Assembly (NCBI GenBank): GCA_034429475.1
Contig: DAOUGD010000159.1
Span: 1 to 64,000 of the forward strand
From: JAKQHY01 sp034429475
GTDB lineage: Bacteria > Chloroflexota > Anaerolineae > B4-G1 > SLSP01
Direction of reading: 5' to 3'
Length of the DNA stretch: 64,000 bases
Below are positions 24,073 to 33,224 of this stretch, piece by piece (the first letter of the stretch is position 1; every line of letters starts with the position of its first letter). The notes under the pieces are model-generated. The model did not search any database, was not told the DNA's origin, and saw only the letters and a list, made by a program, of their open reading frames with translations. The translations under genes were made by a program, and so were the position numbers.

Positions 24073-27000
24073 ATGCCTGACCTGAAACGTGTTGATCTCT
24101 GGAAAATTATCGCCGTCGTCATCCTGATTCTGGCGGTGGTCAGCCGGTTTTACATGCTCGGCGAGCGGGCGGTGAGTCACGACGAGACGACGCACGCCAA
24201 GTATTCGTGGAATTTTTATGCAGGGAAGGGGTTTCAGCACGATCCGCTGATGCACGGAACGTTGTTGTTTGAGGCGACCGCGCTGTTCTACTTCCTCTTT
24301 GGCGTGAGCGATTTCACAGCGCGGTTGTACGCGGCGCTGGCAGGCATCGCGCTGGTGATGGCGCCGCTGTTGTTCCACCGGTGGCTGGGACGGCGCGGCG
24401 CGCTGCTGGCCTCGTTCATGGTGTTGATTTCGCCGGCCATCACCTACTACTCCCGCTACACCCGGCACGACATCCCACTATTGCTCTACATGACGCTGTT
24501 TCTCTGGACGATCTTGCGCTATCTGGACGAGGGCAAGCCCAAATGGCTCTATGGGATGGCCGCGTTCTTCCCCCTGATGTACGCCACGAAAGAAAACGCC
24601 TACATCTACACCGCGATCTTCGTGGTGCTGCTGGCGTTGCCGTTCGCCTGGCAGGTCTTCCGCGCGCGCTGGGCGCGGCCGGAACTATTGCAAATCCTGC
24701 TGATCGTTCTGGTCGTCGCGCTGCTGCTGGGAGCGGTGTTTGCCATCTCCTTCCGCAGCGGGCAGGTGACGATCTACAAGGAAGAAGGCTCCGACCGCGC
24801 CGACGAAGTCCACGTCATCGTGCCGGTGTGGGGACGGGCGGCGTTGGGGCTGGCGGTGGTGCTGGCGCTGGGCGCGGTGGTCGTAGTCTACAACGGGGTG
24901 GGCGCGGAAACGATGCGCGACCTGCGCCTCTTCGACGTGCTGATGACCCTGGGCACGCTCACCCTACCCCTGGGGTCGGCCCTCCTCATCAACTTCGTCG
25001 TCGGCGCGGACATGAAAACGTTTTACACCGCGCTGATGGCGCCGGCGAGCAACAGCCTGCCCGGCCCCACCCTCTTCGGCGTCGTCCTGGCGGTGCTGGC
25101 GACGCTGGGCCTCTCGATTGCACTGGGTCTGTGGTGGAATTCCGCCCGCTGGCCTATTATCGCGCTCATCCACTACGGCATCTTCTTTGTGACCTACAGC
25201 TCCTTCTTCACCTACGGCTGGGGGATGTTCACCGGCTTGATCGGCGGGCTGGCCTACTGGATGGCGCAGCAGGGCGTTCAACGGGGCACACAGCCCTGGT
25301 ACTACTACGGACTCGTCGGCCCGCTGTACGAATACCTGCCCCTCCTCTTTTCCATTCCGGCGGGCGTGGCAGCCATAGGCCATGCCTTCAAAATCAGCAA
25401 ATCAGCGGATCAGCGAGTCAGCGAATCAGCGAATCAGCAAAGCGATGGATCGGCGATCTCGGAACCCCAAACCCCAAACCCCAAACCCCAAACCCAGCAC
25501 TCAGCACTCGTCAACCGCCTGTTTCCGCTTTTCCTGTTGGCCTGGGCCTTGCTTTCCTGGGTCGCCTACGCCTACGCCGGGGAGAAAATGCCCTGGTTGT
25601 TCGTCCATATCGCGTTCCCGCACCTCCTGCTGGCCGCGTGGGGACTGGGCCGCTGGCTAGAAGACGTGACGTGGGACGACCTCATCGCGCGGCGCGGGTG
25701 GGTGCTGCCGGTCGCGCTGTTTTTCCTATGGCGCGCGTTGGCCGCGTACCTGGGCGCCACCGCCGACATCCGGGAAGCGTTCTTCGGCGAAGAGGGCATC
25801 AAGATGACTCTGGAACGTTTGCAACCTCTGGGAACCGTATCGGGCGTGTTCGGCGGCGTGCTGTTGTTCGGCGGGCTGACCTTCTGGGCGGCGGATGCGT
25901 TGGGCTGGCGGCGCGCGGGGAAGCTGACGCTGCTGACGATCACAGGCATCATCGCCGGCTTTACCGTGCGCACGATGATCATGCTGAATTACATCAACGC
26001 CGAACTGCCCACCGAGTACATGGTCTACGCGCACGCCACGCCGGACGTGAAAGTGGCCCTACGGCAAATCGAGGACGTCTCCTGGCGGTTGACGGGCACG
26101 CCACACAACGTCCAGGTGGCCTTTGATTGGGACATCGCCTGGCCGTTTATGTGGTACATGGACACACAATACCCGAATCACTACACGCTGCCCGACCCCA
26201 TTGACGCGGAACGCCTGTTGAACAGCCCCGTGATCCTGGTCGGCAGAGATAAGTGGGCCGAAGTGGAAACCATCGTTGGCGACACCTACGAAGCGTTCAA
26301 CTACAAATCCATCTGGTGGCCGATTGAGGACTACAAAGACTTAACACTGGAGCGCATACAGACGGCTTTAGCCGATCCCCTCCGGCGCGCGGCCCTCATG
26401 GACATCATCCGCGACCGGGACTACACCGCGTACGCCCGGCTGCGGGACCCGGAAGCGTCGTTCACCCTCCAGACATGGCCGCACCGTGTGGAATTCCGCC
26501 TGTACGTGCGGCGCGATCTGTCGCCGGAAGTGTGGCGCTACCGACTGGAGACGGACGGTGTCAGCGATACGCCGCAGGCGGAGACGGACACCGTTCAGGA
26601 CATATTTGCAGAAAAGGTGCGCGCGTTGGCGGCGACGTTGCGTACCAACCTGCCGAAGGCCGCCGCGCGCGGCCTCGCCGTGGCACCGGACGGCACCCTC
26701 TACGTGAGCGATACAGCGCAGCATCGCCTCTGGCATCTGGCGACGAATGGCGCCCTGTTAGACGACTGGGGCGGTTACGGCGCAGGGGAAGGCCAGTTCA
26801 ACGAACCCTGGGGGGTGGCCGTAGACGCGCAGGGCAACGTCTACGTGGCGGATACGTGGAATCACCGCGTGCAGAAGTTTGACGCACAGGGGCAGTTCCT
26901 TCTGAGCTGGGGGCATTTCTCCCAGGTGCAGGCGTATGACCTGGGCGGGCAGGGCGTGTTCTACGGGCCGCGCGGCATCGCGGTCGGGCCGGAGGGGGCG

Positions 27001-27462
27001 ATCTACGTGGCCGACACTGGCAACCAGCGCGTACAGGTGTTCGACGCCGAGGGCCGCTTCCTGACCGAGTTCGGCGGCGCGGGCGATGCGTTGGGCCGTT
27101 TGAACGAGCCGACCGGCATCGCGGTGGACGCGGGCGGCCAGGTGTTCGTCGCCGACACATGGAACCGGCGCGTGCAAGTCTTTACGGCAGAGGGCGTCCC
27201 TTTGCGGGAGTGGACGATCCCGACCTGGACAGGCTCCGATCCGGAAGAAAAGCCGGCTCTCGCCGTACGCGCCGACATGGTGTATGTGGCCGATCCCGTC
27301 AATGGGCGCGTGTTGGTATGGACTGATACGGGAACCGCTGCCTGGGCGCTAAGAGATGTGGCAGACGAGTTAACCTTGTTGGGTGGGATCGCGCTTTCTC
27401 AAACCACGATATATGTAGTGGATGCGCACACCGGAGGAGTTCGAGGATATCCATTGCCATAG
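24073..27462 (+). CDS. Agl23/TIGR03663-type membrane glycosyltransferase fused to an NHL beta-propeller
   Basis: 1129 residues. The N-terminal half is a polytopic GT39-like domain with SHDETTHAKYSWNFY (near 36) and YYSRYTRHDIPLLLYMTLFL (near 132), as in the TIGR03663 family. From about 850, four or more NHL-type repeats (RGLAVAPDGTLYVSDTAQHR, VYVADTWNHRVQKFD, IYVADTGNQRVQVFD, VFVADTWNRRVQVFT) form an extracytoplasmic propeller. The archaeal relative is tied to protein N-glycosylation; the bacterial substrate is unknown. Residues 441-480 are encoded by tandem repeats inserted between helices. Confidence 0.82.
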   Translation: MPDLKRVDLWKIIAVVILILAVVSRFYMLGERAVSHDETTHAKYSWNFYAGKGFQHDPLMHGTLLFEATALFYFLFGVSDFTARLYAALAGIALVMAPLLFHRWLGRRGALLASFMVLISPAITYYSRYTRHDIPLLLYMTLFLWTILRYLDEGKPKWLYGMAAFFPLMYATKENAYIYTAIFVVLLALPFAWQVFRARWARPELLQILLIVLVVALLLGAVFAISFRSGQVTIYKEEGSDRADEVHVIVPVWGRAALGLAVVLALGAVVVVYNGVGAETMRDLRLFDVLMTLGTLTLPLGSALLINFVVGADMKTFYTALMAPASNSLPGPTLFGVVLAVLATLGLSIALGLWWNSARWPIIALIHYGIFFVTYSSFFTYGWGMFTGLIGGLAYWMAQQGVQRGTQPWYYYGLVGPLYEYLPLLFSIPAGVAAIGHAFKISKSADQRVSESANQQSDGSAISEPQTPNPKPQTQHSALVNRLFPLFLLAWALLSWVAYAYAGEKMPWLFVHIAFPHLLLAAWGLGRWLEDVTWDDLIARRGWVLPVALFFLWRALAAYLGATADIREAFFGEEGIKMTLERLQPLGTVSGVFGGVLLFGGLTFWAADALGWRRAGKLTLLTITGIIAGFTVRTMIMLNYINAELPTEYMVYAHATPDVKVALRQIEDVSWRLTGTPHNVQVAFDWDIAWPFMWYMDTQYPNHYTLPDPIDAERLLNSPVILVGRDKWAEVETIVGDTYEAFNYKSIWWPIEDYKDLTLERIQTALADPLRRAALMDIIRDRDYTAYARLRDPEASFTLQTWPHRVEFRLYVRRDLSPEVWRYRLETDGVSDTPQAETDTVQDIFAEKVRALAATLRTNLPKAAARGLAVAPDGTLYVSDTAQHRLWHLATNGALLDDWGGYGAGEGQFNEPWGVAVDAQGNVYVADTWNHRVQKFDAQGQFLLSWGHFSQVQAYDLGGQGVFYGPRGIAVGPEGAIYVADTGNQRVQVFDAEGRFLTEFGGAGDALGRLNEPTGIAVDAGGQVFVADTWNRRVQVFTAEGVPLREWTIPTWTGSDPEEKPALAVRADMVYVADPVNGRVLVWTDTGTAAWALRDVADELTLLGGIALSQTTIYVVDAHTGGVRGYPLP
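25393..25510. repeat. octamer then heptamer tandem repeats inside the Agl23-like gene
   Basis: Six ATCAGCRA-like octamers (25393-25440), four perfect CCCCAAA heptamers (25465-25492), then two CAGCACT heptamers. All are translated in frame as a Ser/Gln/Pro-rich loop (SADQRVSESANQQ and PQTPNPKPQTQ). Confidence 0.9.
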
Positions 27463-27771
27463 TCTCTCGCGCCGGCTGCCCGGAAACGTGACCCCACGCA
27501 TTTCACACTGCACACCCCAGTCACGATACAATGCCGGGACGACTTAAATCTCGAAATCCCCTGATACAAAACACAGCCAATAGGTGAACCTTTTCCTTTT
27601 GAGAAATGTATGAATCATGGGCTTGGGTTAGAATAAAGAACCCTTTGCAAATTAGTTGAAAAAGCCTATAATGAACGTTGAATTTTAATCACACCGCCCC
27701 ACCAACGATGGGATTGAAGCGTTTGATGGATGGCAAGCCGTAGTTATTAACGTAACAAACGAGGAATTTTT
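27463..27771. other. 309-bp intergenic region before the peptide ABC operon
   Basis: AT-richer than its surroundings. Apart from the promoter at 27645-27672 no coding or repeat structure is seen. The transcript leader would be about 90 nt. Confidence 0.6.
27645..27672 (+). promoter_or_regulatory. promoter for the oligopeptide ABC transporter operon
   Basis: TTGCAA, 16 bp, perfect TATAAT. Lies in AT-rich DNA 99 bp before the first ATG. Confidence 0.65.
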
Positions 27772-28764
27772 ATGGCGAGTACACCACATCTACTGGATAT
27801 CAGAAACCTAGTTACACGTTTTTATACGGAAGATGGCGTGGTTCACGCTGTCAATGATGTTTCCTATACTTTGGATGAAGGGGAAACATTGGGCGTAGTG
27901 GGGGAAAGCGGTTGTGGCAAGAGCGTCCATGCTCTCTCCATTATGCGTTTGATTGCCACTCCCCCCGGCAAAATTGAGGGAGGGCAAATTCTCTTTCGGG
28001 GACAGGATTTGTTGTCCCTGAAGGACGATGATATGCGCCGGGTGCGGGGAGCGGAAATCGCAATGATTTTCCAGGATCCTATGACCTCCCTGAACCCGGT
28101 AAAAACCGTGGGGTTCCAGATTATGGAAGCCCTAATGCTTCATGAAGGGATGGACAAAACCCGCGCCAGGGAACGCACCGAGGAATTGCTCAACCTGGTG
28201 GGCATCCCCGAAGCGAAGCAACGAGTGGACGACTACCCCCACCAGTTCTCCGGTGGGATGCGTCAGCGCGCAATGATTGCGATGGGGCTGTCGTGCAATC
28301 CGAGCATCCTGATCGCCGACGAACCAACCACCGCGTTGGACGTCACCATCCAGGCGCAGATCGTAGACCTGGTGAAGCGCTTGCAGCAGAAAATAGGGAT
28401 GACCGTCATCTGGATTACGCACGACCTGGGGGTGGTGGCCAGGTTGGCGCAGCGCGTCAACGTAATGTACGCCGGTAAGATTATTGAGGCCGGGCCGGTC
28501 AAGCAGATTTACAGCAACCCCAACCATCCCTATACAGTAGGGCTATTGGGATCGCTGCCCAGTCACGGCACCAAGCGGGCCGCGCGCTTGTTCTCCATTC
28601 CGGGGGAGCCGCCGGACCTGGTGGGAGGCGCCGTGGGCTGTGCGTTTGCTCCTCGCTGTAACTACAAGGTTCCCCAGTGCTTGAAGGAAACCCCGGTATT
28701 GGAACAAGTCGCGCCTGGTCACATCGCGGCGTGTTGGGAAAAGGATAAAGTGAGGAGAATGTAA
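27772..28764 (+). CDS. oppD: oligopeptide/dipeptide ABC transporter ATPase, OppD/DppD type
   Basis: 330 residues. Walker A GESGCGKS (near 45), signature FSGGMRQRAMIAMGL, Walker B ILIADEPTTALD, switch ITHD. The C-terminal oligopeptide domain has GCAFAPRCNYKVPQC, the Cys cluster typical of OppD/DppD. It powers peptide import together with OppF and the two permeases. First gene of a five-gene operon: two ATPases, binding protein, two permeases. The second ATPase gene starts 1 bp after its stop. Confidence 0.93.
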   Translation: MASTPHLLDIRNLVTRFYTEDGVVHAVNDVSYTLDEGETLGVVGESGCGKSVHALSIMRLIATPPGKIEGGQILFRGQDLLSLKDDDMRRVRGAEIAMIFQDPMTSLNPVKTVGFQIMEALMLHEGMDKTRARERTEELLNLVGIPEAKQRVDDYPHQFSGGMRQRAMIAMGLSCNPSILIADEPTTALDVTIQAQIVDLVKRLQQKIGMTVIWITHDLGVVARLAQRVNVMYAGKIIEAGPVKQIYSNPNHPYTVGLLGSLPSHGTKRAARLFSIPGEPPDLVGGAVGCAFAPRCNYKVPQCLKETPVLEQVAPGHIAACWEKDKVRRM

Positions 28765-28765
28765 C

Positions 28766-29788
28766 ATGGCCGAAGTAGTGCAAACAACTACCCCATCCAA
28801 GAAAGAAGCAGTCCTGCAAGTCAAGGGCTTGAAGAAGTATTTCCCGATTCGGCGGGGGCTTTTCCAGCGTCACGTTGGCGATGTCAAGGCCGTGGACGGC
28901 GTCAGTTTTGATGTGTACCAGGGCGAAACGCTCGGCTTGGTAGGCGAAAGCGGTTGTGGTAAAACCACTGCTGGCCGTACCATCATCCGCATTTATGAGC
29001 CGACCGATGGGCAAGTGCTCTTCAAGGGACAGGACCTGGCTCGCCTCAACGCCAACGAGATGCGGGAGAAGCGGCGCAGTATACAAATGATTTTCCAGGA
29101 CCCCTATGCGTCCCTGAATCCGCGTATGAGCGTGCTGCAAATTGTCGGCGAACCATTGGAAGTGTTCCGCCTGGCAAACAAGGAAGAACGCCGCGAACGG
29201 GTAGCCCATTTGCTGCAACTGGTGGGTCTGAACCCCGATTTTATGATTCGTTACCCGCACGAGTTCTCCGGCGGCCAACGCCAGCGGATTGGCCTGGCCC
29301 GTTCCCTGGCCCTGAACCCCGACTTGATCATCTGCGATGAGCCGATCTCCGCTCTGGACGTGTCCATCCAGGCCCAGGTAGTCAACCTGCTGGAGGATTT
29401 GCAGCAGCAGTTGGGGTTGACTTACGTATTCATCGCGCACGATCTGAGCATGGTGCGCCACATCAGCGACCGCGTGGCGGTGATGTATTTGGGCAAGATC
29501 GTGGAATTGACCGACCGGGAGACGCTCTATGCCAATCCCCTGCATCCCTATACGGAGGCGTTGTTATCGGCGATCCCGATCCCTGACCCCGTGGAGGAAG
29601 AAAAACGCCACCGCATCTTGTTGGAAGGCGATCTACCCAGCCCGGCGAATCCCCCGAAGGGCTGCCACTTCAGCACTCGCTGCGCCAAACGGATTGATAT
29701 TTGCGGCGAAGTGGAACCTGAATTTATCGAGGTCGAGCCAAATCATTTCTGCGCGTGCCATTTGGTCAAGCCGCGCGGGGTGAAGTGA
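28766..29788 (+). CDS. oppF: oligopeptide/dipeptide ABC transporter ATPase, OppF/DppF type
   Basis: 340 residues. Walker A GESGCGKTTAGR (near 65), signature FSGGQRQRIGLARSLALNP, Walker B LIICDEPISALDVS, switch IAHD. The C-terminal oligopeptide extension ends with CGEVEPEFIEVEPNHFCACH. The VDGVSFDVYQGETLGLVGES opening is classic OppF/DppF. It pairs with OppD and is translated 1 bp after it. A palindromic repeat follows before the binding-protein gene, where the transcript may be processed. Confidence 0.93.
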   Translation: MAEVVQTTTPSKKEAVLQVKGLKKYFPIRRGLFQRHVGDVKAVDGVSFDVYQGETLGLVGESGCGKTTAGRTIIRIYEPTDGQVLFKGQDLARLNANEMREKRRSIQMIFQDPYASLNPRMSVLQIVGEPLEVFRLANKEERRERVAHLLQLVGLNPDFMIRYPHEFSGGQRQRIGLARSLALNPDLIICDEPISALDVSIQAQVVNLLEDLQQQLGLTYVFIAHDLSMVRHISDRVAVMYLGKIVELTDRETLYANPLHPYTEALLSAIPIPDPVEEEKRHRILLEGDLPSPANPPKGCHFSTRCAKRIDICGEVEPEFIEVEPNHFCACHLVKPRGVK

Positions 29789-29794
29789 GGCGGT

Positions 29795-29862
29795 GTCATT
29801 CCGAGCAAAGCGAGGAATCTCGTCCAGTGGCGTGACAGACCCTTCACTTCGTTCAGGGTGAC
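29795..29862. repeat. GTCATTCCGAGC-type palindromic repeat
   Basis: Left arm GTCATTCCGAGCAAAGCGAG (from 29795), right arm CCTTCACTTCGTTCAGGGTG (29841-29860) plus AC. It belongs to a widespread GTCATTCCGAGC...GGATGAC hairpin type in bacteria (established from general knowledge). Lies inside the ABC operon between oppF and oppA. Confidence 0.8.
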
Positions 29863-30008
29863 GGTGTTGGTTTTGAGAGTTTGTGATTTGTAGAGCTTGT
29901 GATGGATGTAAGGAGGTGATGTGTAGTCAGTGACTATTTATAGAAAAGTGTTAACCATGTCAATTTGAATATCCCCAATTAGAAAATCCAATTTGAAGGA
30001 GGATGAAC

Positions 30009-32054
30009 GTGTTTAAGAAAGCATTGTGGACAATGGCTGGTCTGTTGATCGTTGCCAGCATGGTGTTGGCCGCTTGCGCGACCCCCACCCCCCAGGTGGT
30101 TAAGGTTGTCGAGACGGTAGAGAAGGTCGTCGAGAAAGAGGGTGAGAAAGTCACCGTCGTCGAGACGAAAGAAGTACAGGTCGTCGTTACCGCGACGCCG
30201 GAGCCGGTGGAAGAGGTGGAATTCAAAGCCGCTGATCCTAACACACTGGTGGTGGTTGCTATCAGTGAAGGGATTGACACGCTGGACCCGGCCTGGAACT
30301 ATGAGAGCGACGGCGATGATGTCATCCTCAACCTCTATGATCAGTTGGTCACCTACAAGGGTGGCTCCGCTACCGAGTTTGTCCCCTCCCTGGCCGAGAG
30401 CTGGGAAGTAAAAAATGATGGCAAAACTTACGTCTTTACCATCCGCAAGGGTGTGAAGTTCCACGATGGCGCCGATCTGACCGCCGCTGACGTGGCGTAC
30501 ACTCTGCAGCGCGGTGTGCTGCAGGGTGGCCTCAGCTCCCCGCAGTGGTTGTACACCGAGCCGTTCTTTGGTGTCGGCATCTACGATGTGGCCGAGCTGG
30601 TGGATCCCGAGGGTGCATTGGATGACGATGCCGAGGGTCTGAAAGCTGCCGATCCCGCCAAACTGGCGGAAGCCTGCCAGAAAGTCATGGACGCGATTGT
30701 GGTCGATGAAGCCGCCGGCACCGTGACCTTCAATCTGGCAACATCGTGGGGGCCGTTCCTGGCAACCCTGGCGCAGAGCTGGGGATCCATCCTGGACAAG
30801 GATTGGACTGTAGCGAACGGCGGCTGGGATGGCGATTGCGCGACCTGGCAGAACTTCTACGGCATTTCCTCTGAAACCAGCCCCATCCGCGACAAGACGA
30901 ACGGCACCGGCCCTTACATGCTGGAAAGCTGGACGCCTGGCGAGGAAAAGGTTCTGGTGAAGAACCCCAATTGGTGGCGCACCGAGCCGGTTGCCGAGGG
31001 CATTGCCGCGCAGCCCAGTGTCGAGCGTGTTGTGGTCAAAGGTGTGACCGAGTGGGGTACCCGCTTCGCCATGCTCCAGGCCGGCGACGCCGACTGGGTG
31101 GGTGTGCCGGGTGAGAGCTTCTCGCAGGTTGATCCGATGGTGGGTGAATGGTGCGAGTATAATTTGGAGACCGGTAGCCACGACTGCGCGCCCACCGAGA
31201 ATCCCGACGCCCCGTTGCGCCTGTACAGAGGGCAGCCTTCGACGACCCGCACGGATGTGATGTTCAACTTCAACATTGCGACCGAGGGTGGCAACCCCTT
31301 CGTGGGCAGCGGCCAGTTGGACGGCAATGGTATTCCCGCCGATTTCTTCTCCGATATCCATGTCCGCAAGGCCTTCAACTACTGCTTTGATTTCGAGGCT
31401 TACATTGCGGATGCTTTGGCCGGCGAAGCCGTGCAAGTTTCTGGTTTCTCGATCCCCGGAATGCTTGGCTACGATCAGAATGGCCCCATGTATCACTTCG
31501 ATATGGACAAATGCGCCGAGGAACTGCAACAGGCATGGGATGGTCAGGTCTGGGAGAAGGGTTTCCGCCTGCAAATTGCCTATAACACCGGCAACGTTGC
31601 GCGCCAGACGGTTTCACAAATTCTACAGACCAACCTGTCCGCGGTTGATGCCAAGTTCCAGGTGGAAGTTATCGGGCTGCCGTGGCCAAGCTTCCTGGCC
31701 GCGCAGCGCGCCAGCCGCTTGCCCGTTTACGTGAGCGGTTGGGCGGAAGACCTGCACGATCCGCACAACTGGGCGCAGCCTTTCTTGGTCGGCACGTATG
31801 CCAGCCGCCAGCGGTTGCCCGATGATCTGAAAGCTCAGTTCAATGAGTTGGTGATGGCGGGCGTGAGCGCCCCCACGGACGATGAGCGCGCTGCTATCTA
31901 CAAGGAACTCACCCAGTTGGACTACGATAGCGCGATCGCTATTCGTCTGGCTGTAGGGACTTCCCGTCGCTATGAGCAGCGTTGGGTTGGTGGGTACTAC
32001 TACAACCCCATTCAGGACCGTCAGGCCGCTTACTACGCCTGGACCAAGCAGTAA
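30009..32054 (+). CDS. oppA: peptide ABC transporter substrate-binding lipoprotein (SBP family 5)
   Basis: About 681 residues. Lipobox LAAC (Cys near 20-23), then a Val/Glu/Lys-rich linker (VVKVVETVEKVVEKEGEK) and the SBP_bac_5 fold: LAESWEVKNDGKTYVFTIRK and GVKFHDGADLTAADVAYTL. It captures peptides outside the membrane for OppBCDF. An ATG at 30003 is directly abutted by AAGGAGG (29996-30002), leaving no spacer. GTG at 30009 has the right 6-bp spacing and is preferred. It is larger than E. coli OppA (543), mainly through the linker and insertions. Confidence 0.92.
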   Translation: MFKKALWTMAGLLIVASMVLAACATPTPQVVKVVETVEKVVEKEGEKVTVVETKEVQVVVTATPEPVEEVEFKAADPNTLVVVAISEGIDTLDPAWNYESDGDDVILNLYDQLVTYKGGSATEFVPSLAESWEVKNDGKTYVFTIRKGVKFHDGADLTAADVAYTLQRGVLQGGLSSPQWLYTEPFFGVGIYDVAELVDPEGALDDDAEGLKAADPAKLAEACQKVMDAIVVDEAAGTVTFNLATSWGPFLATLAQSWGSILDKDWTVANGGWDGDCATWQNFYGISSETSPIRDKTNGTGPYMLESWTPGEEKVLVKNPNWWRTEPVAEGIAAQPSVERVVVKGVTEWGTRFAMLQAGDADWVGVPGESFSQVDPMVGEWCEYNLETGSHDCAPTENPDAPLRLYRGQPSTTRTDVMFNFNIATEGGNPFVGSGQLDGNGIPADFFSDIHVRKAFNYCFDFEAYIADALAGEAVQVSGFSIPGMLGYDQNGPMYHFDMDKCAEELQQAWDGQVWEKGFRLQIAYNTGNVARQTVSQILQTNLSAVDAKFQVEVIGLPWPSFLAAQRASRLPVYVSGWAEDLHDPHNWAQPFLVGTYASRQRLPDDLKAQFNELVMAGVSAPTDDERAAIYKELTQLDYDSAIAIRLAVGTSRRYEQRWVGGYYYNPIQDRQAAYYAWTKQ

Positions 32055-32123
32055 CTAACCCACTTTTCACGATAAAGCAGGAGAGAGCCAGTGGCTCTCT
32101 CCTGCCTCTCCGGGAGGGAAAGA

Positions 32124-33206
32124 ATGGTCAATTATATTATTCGTCGTTTGATCGCCGTGCCCTTTTTATTGCTCGGCGTAACCATGTTGATCTTCTTAAT
32201 GTTATTGGCTTTAAGCCCCATGGAACGCACCGCCCTGTATGTGCGCGAGATCCCCAGAAATGAACGTGTACTAGAGGGAATTATTAGAAGATATGGTTTG
32301 GACCGGCCCTGGTATGAGCAATACTGGCGCTGGTTGTTTGGCACGACCGTCACGACCACGGAAAATGGCGTGACGACGGAGGAACGGGTGGGGGGCATTT
32401 TGCGGGGCGACTTGGGTTATTCGCGCACCGCTTCCCAGCCAGTGGCAGAACTCTTGGCCCGTCGTTTCCCGGCGACGTTAGAGTTAACATTGTACAGTGT
32501 GATCCCGGTGGTGGCCGGCGGTATCCTGTTGGGGGTGATTGGCGCCGTCAAACACAATAAGCCGGCCGACCATATCGTGCGGATTTTCGGCATCGTGGGA
32601 TGGTCGTTCCCCGATTTTGTCTTCGGCCTGCTCCTGTTGATGGCCTTCTACGCCGGAACAGGGTGGTTTCCGCCGGGGCGCGTTTCTGATTGGGCCAACA
32701 AGATTGTGATGTCGCCCGAATTTCACAATTATACCAGCATGATCAGCATAGATGCGCTGCTCAATTTGCGGTTTGACATCTTCTTTGACGCTCTGCGGCA
32801 TTTGGTGCTGCCGGTTATCTCCCTGGCCTACCTGTGGTGGGCGTTGACGCTGCGGGTGACGCGTTCCTCGATGTTGGAAACACTGCGCCAGGATTACATT
32901 ACGACGGCGCGCGCCAAAGGGTTGAGTGAGAACGCAGTCATTAACCAACATGCACTGCCCAATGCCTTGATGCCGGTGGTCACCTTATCTGGCGGCACGG
33001 TCGTGGGTCTATTGGCGGGTGTGGTCATTATTGAAACCGTCTTCAATTATCCCGGCATGGGCGCCGCCGCCGCCAGGGCCGCTTCGCAGTTGGATGTGGT
33101 CACGGAACTGGCTTTTGTGTTATTTAACGGCCTGATCCTGGTGGTGGCGAATGTGATCGTGGATATTTTGTATGCCTATATTGACCCGCGAGTCCGGTTG
33201 GATTAA
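32124..33206 (+). CDS. oppB: peptide ABC transporter permease, OppB/DppB type
   Basis: 360 residues. Starts MVNYIIRRLIAVPFLLLGVT, with GGGAGGGAAAG just upstream, so the in-frame ATG at 32091 is rejected. Six helices. The EAA coupling loop is YITTARAKGLSENAVINQHA followed by LPNALMP. The extracytoplasmic part between helix 1 and 2 is long (about 70 residues with WRWLFGTTVTTTENGVTTEE), as usual for this family. Partner of the next gene. Confidence 0.92.
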   Translation: MVNYIIRRLIAVPFLLLGVTMLIFLMLLALSPMERTALYVREIPRNERVLEGIIRRYGLDRPWYEQYWRWLFGTTVTTTENGVTTEERVGGILRGDLGYSRTASQPVAELLARRFPATLELTLYSVIPVVAGGILLGVIGAVKHNKPADHIVRIFGIVGWSFPDFVFGLLLLMAFYAGTGWFPPGRVSDWANKIVMSPEFHNYTSMISIDALLNLRFDIFFDALRHLVLPVISLAYLWWALTLRVTRSSMLETLRQDYITTARAKGLSENAVINQHALPNALMPVVTLSGGTVVGLLAGVVIIETVFNYPGMGAAAARAASQLDVVTELAFVLFNGLILVVANVIVDILYAYIDPRVRLD

Positions 33207-33224
33207 GGTTGTGAGGAGATACTG

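Noticed and set aside
29979..31574. 531-codon minus-strand frame opposite oppA
   Set aside because: A shadow of the binding-protein codon pattern; no ribosome-binding site and no domain.
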